NCBI GenBank assembly: GCA_021927905.1
Contig: BLLK01000040.1
Location: forward strand, 496,001 to 560,000
Source: Chaetoceros tenuissimus
Taxonomy: Eukaryota > Bacillariophyta > Thalassiosirophyceae > Chaetocerotales > Chaetocerotaceae
DNA: 64,000 bases
Reading direction: 5' to 3'
The notes under the pieces were generated by a model. That model was not told where the DNA came from, did not search any database, and saw only the letters and a list, made by a program, of their open reading frames with translations. The translations under genes and the position numbers were made by a program. Of the stretch, positions 46,163 through 56,955 are shown piece by piece (positions within the stretch are counted from its first letter, which is position 1; the number at the start of each line of letters is the position of its first letter).

Positions 46163-47785
46163 CTACTTCTTGTTCTTCTTGTTTTCCTCAAACTTGTTCT
46201 TGCCGTTCTTCTTCTTGTATCCTCTGCTTGGGTTGCTTTTGTTGTAGCATTCATTGCAAAGAATCTTCTTACAATTCCCTTTCACGATCTGGGAGCAAGC
46301 GTAAACAAGACCTTCGTTCTGCACTAGGTCCTAAAACTCTCTTCCACATCCCTTTCCAAAGCATTTCAGATTCACATAACTTTTGTGATTCTTGAAAGTT
46401 TTATCTGAAAAATTTTCAAATCACAGCTTCCACAAACTACTGAAGCTGCAGCACTTCCATTCTTCACACCAGATACAGCTCTTGAAACCTGTCATAAATG
46501 AGAATGCATTTTTGAGATGATTGAAGAAGTAAAAATGAAAACAAAAGAATGAAACTTTACCTTCTTTTTCTTGTTTCTTGCTTCTTTCTTTTCCTGTTGA
46601 TCAGCTTTTCTTTTTAAACTTGCATCCTTGAGACTGTTTTTTGAATTCAAAATGTCAGAAATGTTCATGGTTGGCGTTGCAACCTTACAATAAACAGGCA
46701 CATATTGTTTCTTCACTTCCACATCATAAATTTCAATATCGCTAACATTTTTTGTAGTCATAGTCAGATCTTGACGGCTCGTTCAAAGCTGGCATCTCCA
46801 AGTCTTGCAAAGCTGGCATTTTTTCGTCTTCATTTAAAAGACTCCCAGTACTAGATTCATTGTTATTTCCTCCAACTTCTGCCAGAGTCAAAAAAGAAAT
46901 GATATGGGAAGGAGAAATTGGCGTATTATTTTTCAAATCAAGATTTGAATAGATCAAAGCTTTATCAATCATAGGCAACAGAATTTGTTGATGGAGAAGA
47001 CACAGATGAGTCAAATCGCTCTTTGCCTGCAATTTTTCTTTTTCCTTCTTCGAAAGGAGGTCCTCCAGCTTCAAAAGGGGACTGAATGCATCCAGATATT
47101 GAGTCATGTTCGGCTGCACAAAAAGCATTGGAAATTCTTTGTTCATTTCATTCTTTGCATGTGAACAAATTTTTTCAATAAAATCTTTGCACTTGGAGGA
47201 AGGTAGATTGCGAATGTGAAGTGCAAATTTCTTCTTGATAAGACCTGCCATTTCACTGGATTTAGGAATCATAAAGTAACAATTGTAAAGTACCTGGCAA
47301 CAGAGCTTATTTTCAGTCTCATGCACTTTATCTTGGTAAGTGAAATATGTTGCCATGTTGACTGTACTCTTCATGCTTGGAAAGGACTTCAGCTTGCTAA
47401 GTTCTAGACCAGCTGGTGGATTACGGTTGAAGATATTGACATAACACTGCTGGTATTCTTCTTTTGCAATGTCTCCTACTTCCTCTCGGAGGACTTGGAG
47501 CTTTTCCAAAGTCTCATCAACAGCAGCTTCGGATGGAAGTGGGGCATAAGGGTCAAATGCTGGCAACATAGGAGATTCAAGGTGGGCAGACTTGAAAACA
47601 TGGCCAGGTTTCACATGCTCTCTCCCAAGTTTCGCCTCAACTTTCCCAGGAATGAAGCCAGGTGAGAAGTGCAGCAGTTTCATAGCTGTCCCATCTCGCT
47701 GAGAAGCAGCCTTTCTATCCTTAAGCCCAAAATGGGAAGGAGAATTTGTAGAGTGATTAGCAGAGTAATTGATTTTCAACATTTT
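46163..47785 (-). CDS. Unrecognised protein with C-terminal Cys cluster, several frame problems
   Basis: The first part runs from an ATG at 47785 to a stop at 46742 (347 residues): SPSHFGLKDRKAASQRDGTA, MKLLHFSPGFIPGKVEAKLG, then mostly helical with Lys-rich stretches and a Ser/Asp/Glu tail. A second frame starts at 46761, overlapping by 20 bp at a run of six A (NVSDIEIYDVEVKKQYVPVY, then KRKADQQEKKEARNKKKK). An intron at 46489-46560 (GTAAAG donor, GACAG acceptor, 72 nt) leads to a Cys-rich end: CGSCD, CFGKGCGREF, YACSQ, ILCNECYNKSNPS, finishing at 46163. One frame change (near 46405) and an in-frame TAG (near 46333) occur in this last exon. The Cys pattern suggests zinc binding. It could be one gene with errors, or two. 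Confidence 0.5.
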
Positions 47786-47792
47786 GTAATTT

Positions 47793-49040
47793 ATGAGTAT
47801 ATCAAATGTGTTGAGAGAGAGGAATGAGGTTCTAGCCTTCTCAATAGCAGAACACAAGTGGCACCTGCACCCAAAATCCATCAACAAAATCTCTACATGC
47901 AAAGAGGGACTCCAATGGGCTGTACAATTCCAATGTTTTGACAAACACAAGTGGATTATCTGTAAATTTTGCAGCGGAGAGAACCAATTATGTCTCCGAT
48001 TGAATTCAAGGATGAAGAAAGCAGACATTGCATCAGCTCTTGCTTTGCATGATGCAAGTGAGTCACATCACAACAATAATTCAAGCACAACTACAACAAG
48101 CATGGATTTCGAATTTGAAAGTGAAACTCAGAACCAAGATCAAAAGGCACTAAAAATACTTCAGCATTTATTTCCAACAAGAATCAATGTACAAAATATC
48201 ATCTACCAAAAATTCAAGAAACGTCCCACAGAGTTTCTAATTCAAGAAACAGTTCTTAAAAACAGTTCAAAGATGATACACAATATCGATAAGAAGCTCT
48301 ATATGCAACTAATGAAAATGCTTGTAAAATTTTCAAGAGATGAAGCGGATTCTTTGTTGGAACTGCTCAAAACAATTAATGAAAAAATTGAACATGAAAA
48401 TGAAAGGAAAATCAATATTTTCAATGATGATTTTGAATACGCAGTTGTTGGGATACCACATACAATCGAGGAGGCAAGATCCCTTATGGAAGGGGATAAA
48501 TCATTTGCTTCCATGCTCCCAATACCAACAATTTCTGTTATGGATGATACGAAACACACAATGGTGTCAATCAAAGAAGCACTAACGATAGCAATTGCAA
48601 TAGGAGTTGAGTTTAAACGGATGAATATATTCAAAAATATAGAAGATGCAGCAGAAAGTTCAATTCTTCATTCAGAAAGATTTTGAAAGATGGTGCCAAC
48701 AAACAATCCTGACGTGGATTTTGTTGTTCCATTGTATGTTTATTCCAATGGCTTTGTAAGTTGTTCAAATAATAAAGGGACAAGAACAGGAGCAAAATCA
48801 CAATTGTGCACCCACTCAAGAGGAAAGAGCATACAATTTTATGTGCTTTGGCTCCTCATAAAAGTGACCATGCAGCTTATAGAAAAGTGTTGTTCTCTTA
48901 ATTGAATGAGCTGAAGGAAAAGCCAATAGAGTGCTTTGATCCTTTAACTGGAAAGGCTGTCAATATACTCTTTGTACCAATATATGCTGTCCAAGATCGA
49001 ATAGAATTTGATGATTTTGTTTGTCTAAGACCAGGGTTAG
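47793..49040 (+). pseudogene. Unrecognised Cys/His protein, divergent partner, broken
   Basis: ATG at 47793. Early CKFCSGENQLC and later HDASESHH give a Cys2-His-like spacing reminiscent of a BED-type finger. A helical region follows (LYMQLMKMLVKFSRDEADSL). After a TGA at 48684-48686 the same frame goes on (VDFVVPLYVYSNGFVSCSNN), then shifts near 48830. A piece NELKEKPIECFDPLTGKAVN and IPIYAVQDRIEFDDFVCLR-like text ends near 49040. The C-terminal shape recalls transposase-derived proteins, but I cannot name a family. It starts 8 bp from the minus-strand gene's start, so at least one of the two starts is wrong or the promoters are shared. Confidence 0.45.
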
Positions 49041-49872
49041 TTTTGATGAAATTATAAGCCTATTTTTGCTGCAATTCCCCCAATTTTACCAAATATCAGT
49101 GAAAAAATGCTAATGATTGATTATTTTTAATTAGCCATTGTAGTACTATAATATAGAGTTTTAGTTTTTTCTGAAGCACCCAATTGTTGGTTGTTCCACT
49201 CACATGCATAGGTATAGGGGCTCTATGCTGCTAAGCAGCTCCAAGCCTCACCCTTGATCATTACTGACTCAATCACTGTTCATTCAAGAAGCTCCAGATC
49301 ATGGCAAAACCTCCAATAAATTCTGCATCAACATGCAACAGTCAACCATCCAATAATCAGCTTGTAAATTTGGTAGACACACATGTGCACAGCTTGCAGC
49401 ATAAAACCAAAACCAATCTGTAAGCCTACAGCTTCTGGACAGGTAGTTAGTGTAGACATGATGGAATCCCCCTTTCCTGGTTTTATTGCTCACCTCAAAG
49501 GTAAACTCACTAAAGCCATGTACAAGGAGCACTAGCCTTTGTTGATGATTTTTTAAAATTTTTGCACATTGAATTACACTCCATGATTTTTCCAGCAAAT
49601 TAACTGTTGAAGCTTGTGAGGATTTTTGAAGCAAATCCATTGTCATGGAATTCACTATCAAACATTACCATTGCAATAATGGCTTCCAAAATCACTGCTG
49701 AAACAGAATTAGCATAGATTAGTCTCACCAAAATTTCACAGTTCATTCCTAAATTTCTTTGAATCTTTATCAGATAAGAATGCCTCCTTCATAAACATTG
49801 ATGAGTGGCAGTAGAAGGCTGGATTAAAAAAGGGAGGCAGAAGACAATGAAATGTAAATAGAAATACTCTAA
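49041..49872. other. Spacer, nothing recognised
   Basis: AT-rich. No supported gene or clear repeat. Confidence 0.45.
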
Positions 49873-51730
49873 GTGATTTCATCTTTGATTCGTGTTGACT
49901 TTGATCATGCACAAGAACCACTGGAACAGGAAGATAATGGAGCAGGCAGCTATGATGGATTCACTCTAGTTCAATCTTCAAGACCTAGAAGTGCTAATGC
50001 AGGCCATGGAGTCCAAAGAGTCAACATTGGATCATTCAAGGGAAAATTTTATAATTTGAAATCATTTGAGGCAGACTTCATTGACAAGATGAAGTCAAAT
50101 GATCACATTGAACAATATTATGGAGTACTTCACTCTGATGATTACAGGGAGCAAGAGGAAATGAAGGATCCAATTGCGTATGCAGCAAAGTTGGGAGATG
50201 GTGACTTATAATAAAGCAATGAAACAAGATGGTTAGCCATGCACACAGAGTTCCAAACCCATATTACAAAAAAGAACATTAAGTTGATGCTGCTGAGCAA
50301 AGTTCCAAATGGAAACTAAGATTCTTGATACAGTATGGGCAATAAAACAAAAGATATAATCACTAATGCTGTCATAAAATAGAAAACTAGGATAAATGTA
50401 CATGGTGGACAACAAGAAAAGGGAAATTTGCTATGAAGAAACCTACTCACCAGTTGCTTTGTAGATATCAATCCAAATCTGTTAGTGTTATCCACATCAA
50501 ACAAATGGCATACTATGCAAGTTGACTTTTTGTGTTGGAGTTTTTGCAAGCCCCAATTGTGTATAAACTACTTATGAAGCTTCCAGCTGGAATTAAAATT
50601 GATTCAACTGTTATCGGAACCTCTACAGTCAGAAAACACTTGAGCAGGTATGGAACCATTTCTTAGTAGAGGGATTATACAATATTGGATTCAAGCAACT
50701 AAAAGTTGATGAATGTGTCTTCTACAAAGGGAATGTGATCTGCTTTGTCTATGTTGAAAACAGATGTTTCATTTGCCCTAATAAAGATGAAATTGATCAA
50801 GCAATTGATGACCTCAAGAATCAAGAATCCAAGACAGGGGAGACTTAGCAGACTATCTTAGAATTAATTTTATGAACCTCAAGGGAAATAAGTTAGAGAT
50901 GACCCAGCCTCAACTGATTGACCAAGTGATTATGAACAACTTCAGGCAGAATACAAGGGAAAATTTACCCTGAAGGCACACCAGCAGTATCCTCCAGACT
51001 ATTGCACCACTATATCAATGCACAACCTCACAACAGAAGCAATCATTGGAAAACTTTATTATTTAGAAAATAGTAATCACCCAGACATCACCTATGCTGC
51101 ACATGCAACTGCCATGTTTTGCTCTGATCCAATGATCTCATATAAAAAGGCTGTATCTCACATCACAAGTTTATTTATCAAAGATGAAGGAATTCTAATT
51201 GATCCTTAGGGGGAAAGGACTTTAGGAGTGTATGCAGATGCAGACTTTATCTGAAAAGTCAATAATTCAAAAGCACAATTTATTCCCAGTATAGCTAAAT
51301 CAAAATCAGGATTACTTTTGAATGTTTTCCACTTGTACGGACTTCCAACCTACAAACTTGTGTAGTGCTGTCATCATGTGAAAGCTAATAATATGCCCTA
51401 AGTCAGGCTCTACAAGAGGCCATTCCATTATCAGAAGAATTCAGATCATATGGATTAGCCAAAGAGAAAAAATATTGCAAGGCATTTGAAGACAACTCAG
51501 GAGCGCTAGAAATAGCTAGCCACAAAATTTGTCCACATACCAATCACATTAACAATTTTTATCATCATTCCAGAGAACATGTCAGATCTGGACGTATCAC
51601 TGTTCATGCTATCTCAATAAAGGAACGATTTACGGGCATATTTACCAAGCCACTTGATGCCTTTACATTTCTACATCTAATATTTGAAGTGGTTGACATA
51701 ACAATTCCCAATGTTAGTAAAACAAGAACT
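49873..51730 (+). mobile_element. Old Ty1/copia pol fossil
   Basis: Scattered reverse transcriptase and RNase H text in several frames, such as KKNIKLM, NKWHTMQVDF, VDECVFYKGNVI, ATYAAHA-like DITYAAHATAMFC, and a closing FTKPLDAFTFLHL. It differs from both other Ty1/copia lineages here. More than ten breaks and no LTRs seen; old. Confidence 0.75.
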
Positions 51731-51835
51731 TGTCTGTTCTTTCACTAGCTGAATCTCTCAAGAAAGTAAAGATGTTGGTCAAGGATAGGTTAATACTTAG
51801 ATGCAAGCTCGTCTTTCTCTGTAACAATCATAATA

Positions 51836-54424
51836 TTATTCACTGGTAAAAGGATCCTCATTCATTGCATCAAATAAGGTATCAAAACCATTATATGTGT
51901 CATTAGTTACTGGCGAATAATCGGAAGGAGAGTTTTTGTCAATTTTCGCAGGATGGAGACCTCCAATCACAACCTTATAGCCATGACAGTAGTCCTTCAA
52001 TTGGAAAGGATATTTTCTTTTGTTTTTGAACAAAGTACACAGTTTTATTGTTCTTGTTCTCACCCCCTTGTGTTTTTGTCGAATCATATCTACAATCTTA
52101 GGAATGGCAATTTCCAGCCAAATACCATGTTTTGCATGAAGTCTAGACGCCAAAGAAAAAGTGTCAGCATACTTTGTTGGTACAAACAAAAAATCAGCTT
52201 GTGTAAATGCTGGAAATATCATTGAACCATCATTTTCAAGAAATTGTTTTGCGTCTGGGTCCTTTGTCAAAGCTATCTGGTTTGGAAGATACATTTTATA
52301 ATATGTGTATCTTGTTTTTGATAAATAGTCTACATAAAACTGTTCCCAATTTTGAAAAAAACGACGTTTTCCAATGTCACAAATTGTCCCGTTGCCAAAA
52401 ATACTATACATTGTCATATTTGCGATATTGAATTTATAATTGCTTTTGTTTCTCGTATCAATATCAATATATTTGCGGGGGTCATCATAAGATAACCAAT
52501 ACGTTTTAATTCCGAGAGTTGTACCGATTATCTCATTTGTTGGGAAAGGATATTTCCCTTGTGTCGCTTCTGTTAAATTCACAATAAAGTCGTCATGTAA
52601 GTACATAACAGATTCAACAGATGAAGAATTTTTGTAACGTTGAAGTGCAACAGCAAGATTCTCGTATGGTTGAATAAATCCAGGTTGAAATACCTTTTCA
52701 TTTTGTATGTATGGGATTGAATTTTTGATAAATTCTGATTCAATTTCTTGTGGGAAAGATCCTGCGACTAGAACTTCCTTAAACCGTTCTTTTTGCTTCT
52801 GTATCCAAGTATAAATTGAGTTCCTATTGTCTGCAAAATTAAACTGCCCCATTACAGCAACATTTCGATGTCGTGATTTAAGCTTTGGAAAGAGATACCC
52901 TAATTGAACTAGCGTCCCAATCCACTCTTGCACATAAAAAACATCATCTTCTTCAATATATCCATGTTCATATAAATCAATCCATAATTGTTGCATTCTG
53001 TGTGGAATGTCATATTGAGGATGTGTATGATCATATGTCTTCAAGTCCCAATCTGTTAAAAATTCAAGTAATTTTCCACTTTTAGAATATAAATCCTGTT
53101 CAGCCTGAAAATCAGCAAGATATTCATGTGCCACACGACACTGCATTATTTTGGGAGGCGCAAAAATAACTCTTAGATCTGAATCAGCAAATAGACACTG
53201 TGAAAAATAAGACCTCCAAATATCTGACACCCGACCTGGTACAGTTATCGGTAAAAGAGTGGCCCAAAACGCATCATACATATGAATGGTAGCTTGTGCA
53301 TTGTATGGTGCATACGCATGTTTTGGTACGAGAATTGGTCTTGCATCAGAGCTGAAGTCAAAATTCATCGGAAGTGGTTTTGACAACCTATGTATTGCAT
53401 CAACATCGGGATTTCCATCAGCTAAATATTGAATCACACCGATGCTTTGCTCTTTCTGTCGAAGTTTAATATCTTTATGATAAAGAATTTCGCCAGTCGT
53501 GATTTCATCATCCATAATTAAATTAAGCGGAAACCCTCTTGCCCATGTGTTTCCCTTGTATACTGATCCATTAATGAGTGGTCGCATAATTTTGTGGTGA
53601 TTGAACACATTTGATCCCAACACAGGCACACTAACATTTCGAATCATTTCTTCATTCCTTTTAGGATTTTTTTCAAATGGTAAAACATCGATAGGATCAT
53701 TCTTTGAATCGAGTTTAATAAAATTGTCGTCATCGAAATCAAATATGACTTTCGCTCCATTTATCAAAGCAAAGAGATAACCAAGATTTTTTCGTGCAAA
53801 ATGGTTCCAAGGGGTTTTTCGAAAAAAAGCTCCTAGGTGCCCTGCTTCTGATTCCCATTTTAATTGTTCTTCAACTCCAAAGAAAAAGATGTTTTCCAGA
53901 GAATTATGTGTTTCATTTCTGTTATTCGCCTTGAAGTCAATGTCATCTTCACAAGTTGACAACGGTCCACTTTCATCATAATTCATTAGATTATCTAGTT
54001 TGTCCATGTAATCAGTTGGTGTTTTCTTATCTGCTACAATCACAAGACACCAATTTTTTGATTCAGAAACACGCTTAACAGCAATTGTTGGATCAAAAAT
54101 TGTTGTTACAACTCCAAACTTTTTACAACTCTTGAATGAATTCTTTATTGTTGCATTTGAATTCAGAGTTTTTTCTTCTGACCAGTCAATTATTCTGTCA
54201 CGGTATTTTCTTATTCTTTCTCCTTTAAATATGAATCCTGTTGATGATAAAATTGATTCAATTGATTGCAAATTTGTTGAATTATCACTCGCAAATTCTG
54301 TTTTTTTTTTTCCTTCACAGGATGAAATCGGAACATTTTTTCTTTCTTCCATATTCCAAAAAACAAAAAAACAACATGATAATAATACAAGAATGCGTAT
54401 GATATTTTTATTCTTGAGATTCAT
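51836..54424 (-). CDS. STELLO/DUF288-like Golgi glycosyltransferase
   Basis: 862 residues from the ATG at 54424, intact. Residues ~7-24 (IIRILVLLSCCFFVFWNM) are the type II anchor. KKFGVVTTIFDPTIAVKRV and NWCLVIVADKKTPTDY open the DUF288 region. RKNLGYLFALINGAKVIFDF is followed by a DDD (FDFDDDNF), the likely metal site. NTWARGFPLNLI, VPGRVSDIWRSYFSQCLFAD and HDDFIVNLTEATQGKYPFP lie further on; the last may mark a second catalytic-type module. This matches STELLO-type proteins, which in plants sit in the Golgi and affect polysaccharide (cellulose) synthesis. In a diatom the target is unknown. Nothing appears broken. Confidence 0.85.
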   Translation of the reverse strand: MNLKNKNIIRILVLLSCCFFVFWNMEERKNVPISSCEGKKKTEFASDNSTNLQSIESILSSTGFIFKGERIRKYRDRIIDWSEEKTLNSNATIKNSFKSCKKFGVVTTIFDPTIAVKRVSESKNWCLVIVADKKTPTDYMDKLDNLMNYDESGPLSTCEDDIDFKANNRNETHNSLENIFFFGVEEQLKWESEAGHLGAFFRKTPWNHFARKNLGYLFALINGAKVIFDFDDDNFIKLDSKNDPIDVLPFEKNPKRNEEMIRNVSVPVLGSNVFNHHKIMRPLINGSVYKGNTWARGFPLNLIMDDEITTGEILYHKDIKLRQKEQSIGVIQYLADGNPDVDAIHRLSKPLPMNFDFSSDARPILVPKHAYAPYNAQATIHMYDAFWATLLPITVPGRVSDIWRSYFSQCLFADSDLRVIFAPPKIMQCRVAHEYLADFQAEQDLYSKSGKLLEFLTDWDLKTYDHTHPQYDIPHRMQQLWIDLYEHGYIEEDDVFYVQEWIGTLVQLGYLFPKLKSRHRNVAVMGQFNFADNRNSIYTWIQKQKERFKEVLVAGSFPQEIESEFIKNSIPYIQNEKVFQPGFIQPYENLAVALQRYKNSSSVESVMYLHDDFIVNLTEATQGKYPFPTNEIIGTTLGIKTYWLSYDDPRKYIDIDTRNKSNYKFNIANMTMYSIFGNGTICDIGKRRFFQNWEQFYVDYLSKTRYTYYKMYLPNQIALTKDPDAKQFLENDGSMIFPAFTQADFLFVPTKYADTFSLASRLHAKHGIWLEIAIPKIVDMIRQKHKGVRTRTIKLCTLFKNKRKYPFQLKDYCHGYKVVIGGLHPAKIDKNSPSDYSPVTNDTYNGFDTLFDAMNEDPFTSE

Positions 54425-54946
54425 TAGTCTAAATAAAATAAACAAATTTAAAATTCAGATTTGAAAAGTAAGTACAGTCTCCGGACACACTACAACTTTT
54501 GGGAAATTTTCTTGTAAGTTTTTTTTCATTTGTGGAAAAAAAGAAGAAATTTTTGTAGAGCAAAGGCGTAAAAAATTCTGAATTTACGAAGAAACTGTAA
54601 TGTAACCATATCCCCATATGATATAAGAGATCCATTTCTAAACAAGATCTTGAGTATAATCTTCTCATAATTAAAAGTTAGTACTTACGGTAGAAAAACA
54701 TACGAGGGCAAGTACGGTGTCAGATGGTGTCAATCCCGTAAAAATATAGAGGAAGAATGGCACAAGATTAAGTCTCTTTATACGGATCGTACCATATATA
54801 AGTTTCGACCAATCAAAGACTTAGGAATATAAAAATAAATATTGATTTCTATATTTCTGACACTCAAATTAACGTCAAACAGTGTCAAAACAGTGTCAGA
54901 AATCAAATAAATATACCGCGAGAAAGGCCATTCATTCTTCCTCATG
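54425..54946. other. Intergenic region between divergent genes
   Basis: AT-rich. Promoter space for the STELLO-like gene (-) and the gene beginning near 54979 (+). No specific site beyond the telomere-like repeat that follows. Confidence 0.45.
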
Positions 54947-54969
54947 AACCCTAACCCTAACCCTAACCC
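54947..54969. promoter_or_regulatory. Telomere-like AACCCT repeat (telo-box-like)
   Basis: (AACCCT) repeated 3.8 times, ending 9 bp before the ATG at 54979. Either an interstitial telomeric tract or a telo-box-like promoter element as known upstream of many plant genes. Confidence 0.6.
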
Positions 54970-54978
54970 GAACAAAAG

Positions 54979-55094
54979 ATGGGCTTGATGGGAAGACTCC
55001 TCAGCACACATATGAGCTCTTCCTCACCAATTAATGAACAAATAACCCTAATTCTTAATATTTCCACCCCCTATGGTGTCACTTCCATCAGAAT
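54979..55094 (+). other. Candidate first exon of the RusA-like gene
   Basis: ATG-started frame GLMGRLLSTHMSSSSPINE, then QITLILNISTPYGVTSIRM, followed by a GTAATT donor-like sequence at 55095. The Ty3/gypsy element lies 24 bp further on. If this exon joins the frame at about 60990, the element sits in an intron. Inference only. Confidence 0.35.
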
Positions 55095-55118
55095 GGTAAT
55101 TTTGTGCTGTATGTATAT

Positions 55119-55314
55119 TGCCACAACCGTGACCGTTAGCAGAACCGTTATAGGACTGTGACGTCACGGAATGGCCTATCGGAGGATACCTTCTTCAACA
55201 AGAACACTATCCAACGCATCGCTGAATACACATGTGCAACAACCGTCGTTACATCTAGTATAGAACTAATCATAATAACTTCTACTTAGCTCTCTAGACT
55301 ACGTGGTTGTGGCA
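55119..55314 (+). repeat. 5' LTR of Ty3/gypsy element
   Basis: 196 bp, same sequence as 60705-60900. Contains TGACGTCA (55159-55166), a CRE/bZIP-type palindrome that could drive transcription. Confidence 0.95.
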
Positions 55315-55425
55315 CTATAAATTTATAAGCCTGAACTCATAGATACTCTTATCTATTCGAGTTCCCGAGACACTAAAAGATACATATAGCAAAGGCAGCT
55401 TTCTTCTGTAACTCCTTCTTTCTAG

Positions 55426-56934
55426 ATGTCGAGACAGTGGAGAGATCCGAAGACAAAAGGCACCGCCTTGAGTAAGGGTACGGCTAGAGGCAACAAATAC
55501 CTCTGTGAAAAGCCAACCATTACGTACAAGAACCGGGCTATTGTTTTTGGCAACTGCCATCTGGCACTTGCTGGTTGCACTAAGGATGGGATCCAAGCAA
55601 GCCTACCATGTCCAATCTTTGAGACTGGTTCCACCCCTACCAAAGCCAAGAGTTTACTCAACATTGGCAAACAGTATGTGGATGTGGCTACGGACTACCT
55701 TAACCAACCTGATCAATGGTGCCAGACATTCAACCATACATACTCGCATCTGCTCAAAGCCAAGCAGCATCCCAACCCGCTCGAGTTTATCGAATGCATG
55801 CTCTTTATCTCAAGAGATAGAGCTGCCGATATGCTCAGTAGAGCGTGTGAGACTGCCTTGTTGGAGCTTGAAAAGAAAGAGTTAAAACACTTCAACCTAA
55901 TGCTTCGGGCTTGGGATAATGCCGACATCAAGAAAGCAGCAGCCTCGCTACAAGCGAAGGAGAAAGCTCTGAAAGATGGCACCCTCAGCACCAAAGAAGA
56001 AAAGGATCATCTTCAATGGATGGAGAACATTATCGATAAGGCTAAGAAGCGTATGGAGTACTTCCCCAACGTTAAATTAGAACCCCTTAAAGATAAACCT
56101 TCACAATTTGAACCTTTTTCTCCTTACCGTAGCACTAGTGAATTATTCAACATTGAGGTAGGAGTGATTACAGGTACTAACCCTATCGCTCACCTCAGAG
56201 AGCATCAGTACGGCTGGCTCTATTATGCTGAGTTTTTCAAGAAAGTCATGAATATCATGCACGGTCAAGTCTTCAAGGATTATGGCGGCATCGAAGAAGC
56301 AGTCATTAATCAACTCTCATACATGGAGAGCGATTTAGACATCAAAGACTCCGGTATTCATGTCGACAAGTTCATTGAGAAACTGTACATGATGGAAATC
56401 GTCCTTCGTGCCTTTCCTCTCGGTCAATGCAACCAGTTGGACAAGGATAACAGGATCCCGAATGCAAAAAAGAGAAGAATCCTCTTCAACGCTTGCAGAG
56501 AAAAATATAACAAGCAGCTTGAGGCACGCTCTAAACTCTCGGAATCCAGTTTCAAATCTTGGGCTGAAATGCACGATGTCTTCGTCGATTGCCAACGTGC
56601 ATTCATCGAGGAGGAGAACAATAAAAAGTCTACTACTCCCAAGGGACCTCCAAAAGGAGCTGAAAGAGACAAAAAGCGCAAGGCTAACGATGAGGAAAAA
56701 CATGACACTAAATATTGTCAGTACTGTGCAGACAATGGCAAAAAGGATAAAGCTCATACTCATTGGCAGTCTAACTGCAATAAGCTTAAAAATGATCTAA
56801 AGGCTGCTAAAGGAGGCGGCGGTAAACAAAGCGATCAACCTTGGAAGAAACAAAAATTCGACAATAGCATCAATGCCCTCAAAAAAAGTGGAGCAACCAA
56901 AGAGGAGATCATTGCTGCTTTTGACAAGGAATGA
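55426..56934 (+). CDS. Ty3/gypsy gag
   Basis: 502 codons. Helical capsid-like middle (EHQYGWLYYAEFFKKVMNI) and a C-terminal Cys/His cluster of knuckle type (CQYCADNGKKDKAHTHWQSN then C), followed by a basic Gly/Lys tail. It lies in the same frame as pol. Confidence 0.85.
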   Translation: MSRQWRDPKTKGTALSKGTARGNKYLCEKPTITYKNRAIVFGNCHLALAGCTKDGIQASLPCPIFETGSTPTKAKSLLNIGKQYVDVATDYLNQPDQWCQTFNHTYSHLLKAKQHPNPLEFIECMLFISRDRAADMLSRACETALLELEKKELKHFNLMLRAWDNADIKKAAASLQAKEKALKDGTLSTKEEKDHLQWMENIIDKAKKRMEYFPNVKLEPLKDKPSQFEPFSPYRSTSELFNIEVGVITGTNPIAHLREHQYGWLYYAEFFKKVMNIMHGQVFKDYGGIEEAVINQLSYMESDLDIKDSGIHVDKFIEKLYMMEIVLRAFPLGQCNQLDKDNRIPNAKKRRILFNACREKYNKQLEARSKLSESSFKSWAEMHDVFVDCQRAFIEEENNKKSTTPKGPPKGAERDKKRKANDEEKHDTKYCQYCADNGKKDKAHTHWQSNCNKLKNDLKAAKGGGGKQSDQPWKKQKFDNSINALKKSGATKEEIIAAFDKE

Positions 56935-56955
56935 GATTCAGAGTCGAAGAAGACT

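Noticed and set aside
54947-54969. A true chromosome end
   Set aside because: Fewer than four telomere-like units with ordinary genes on both sides; interstitial or promoter-related.
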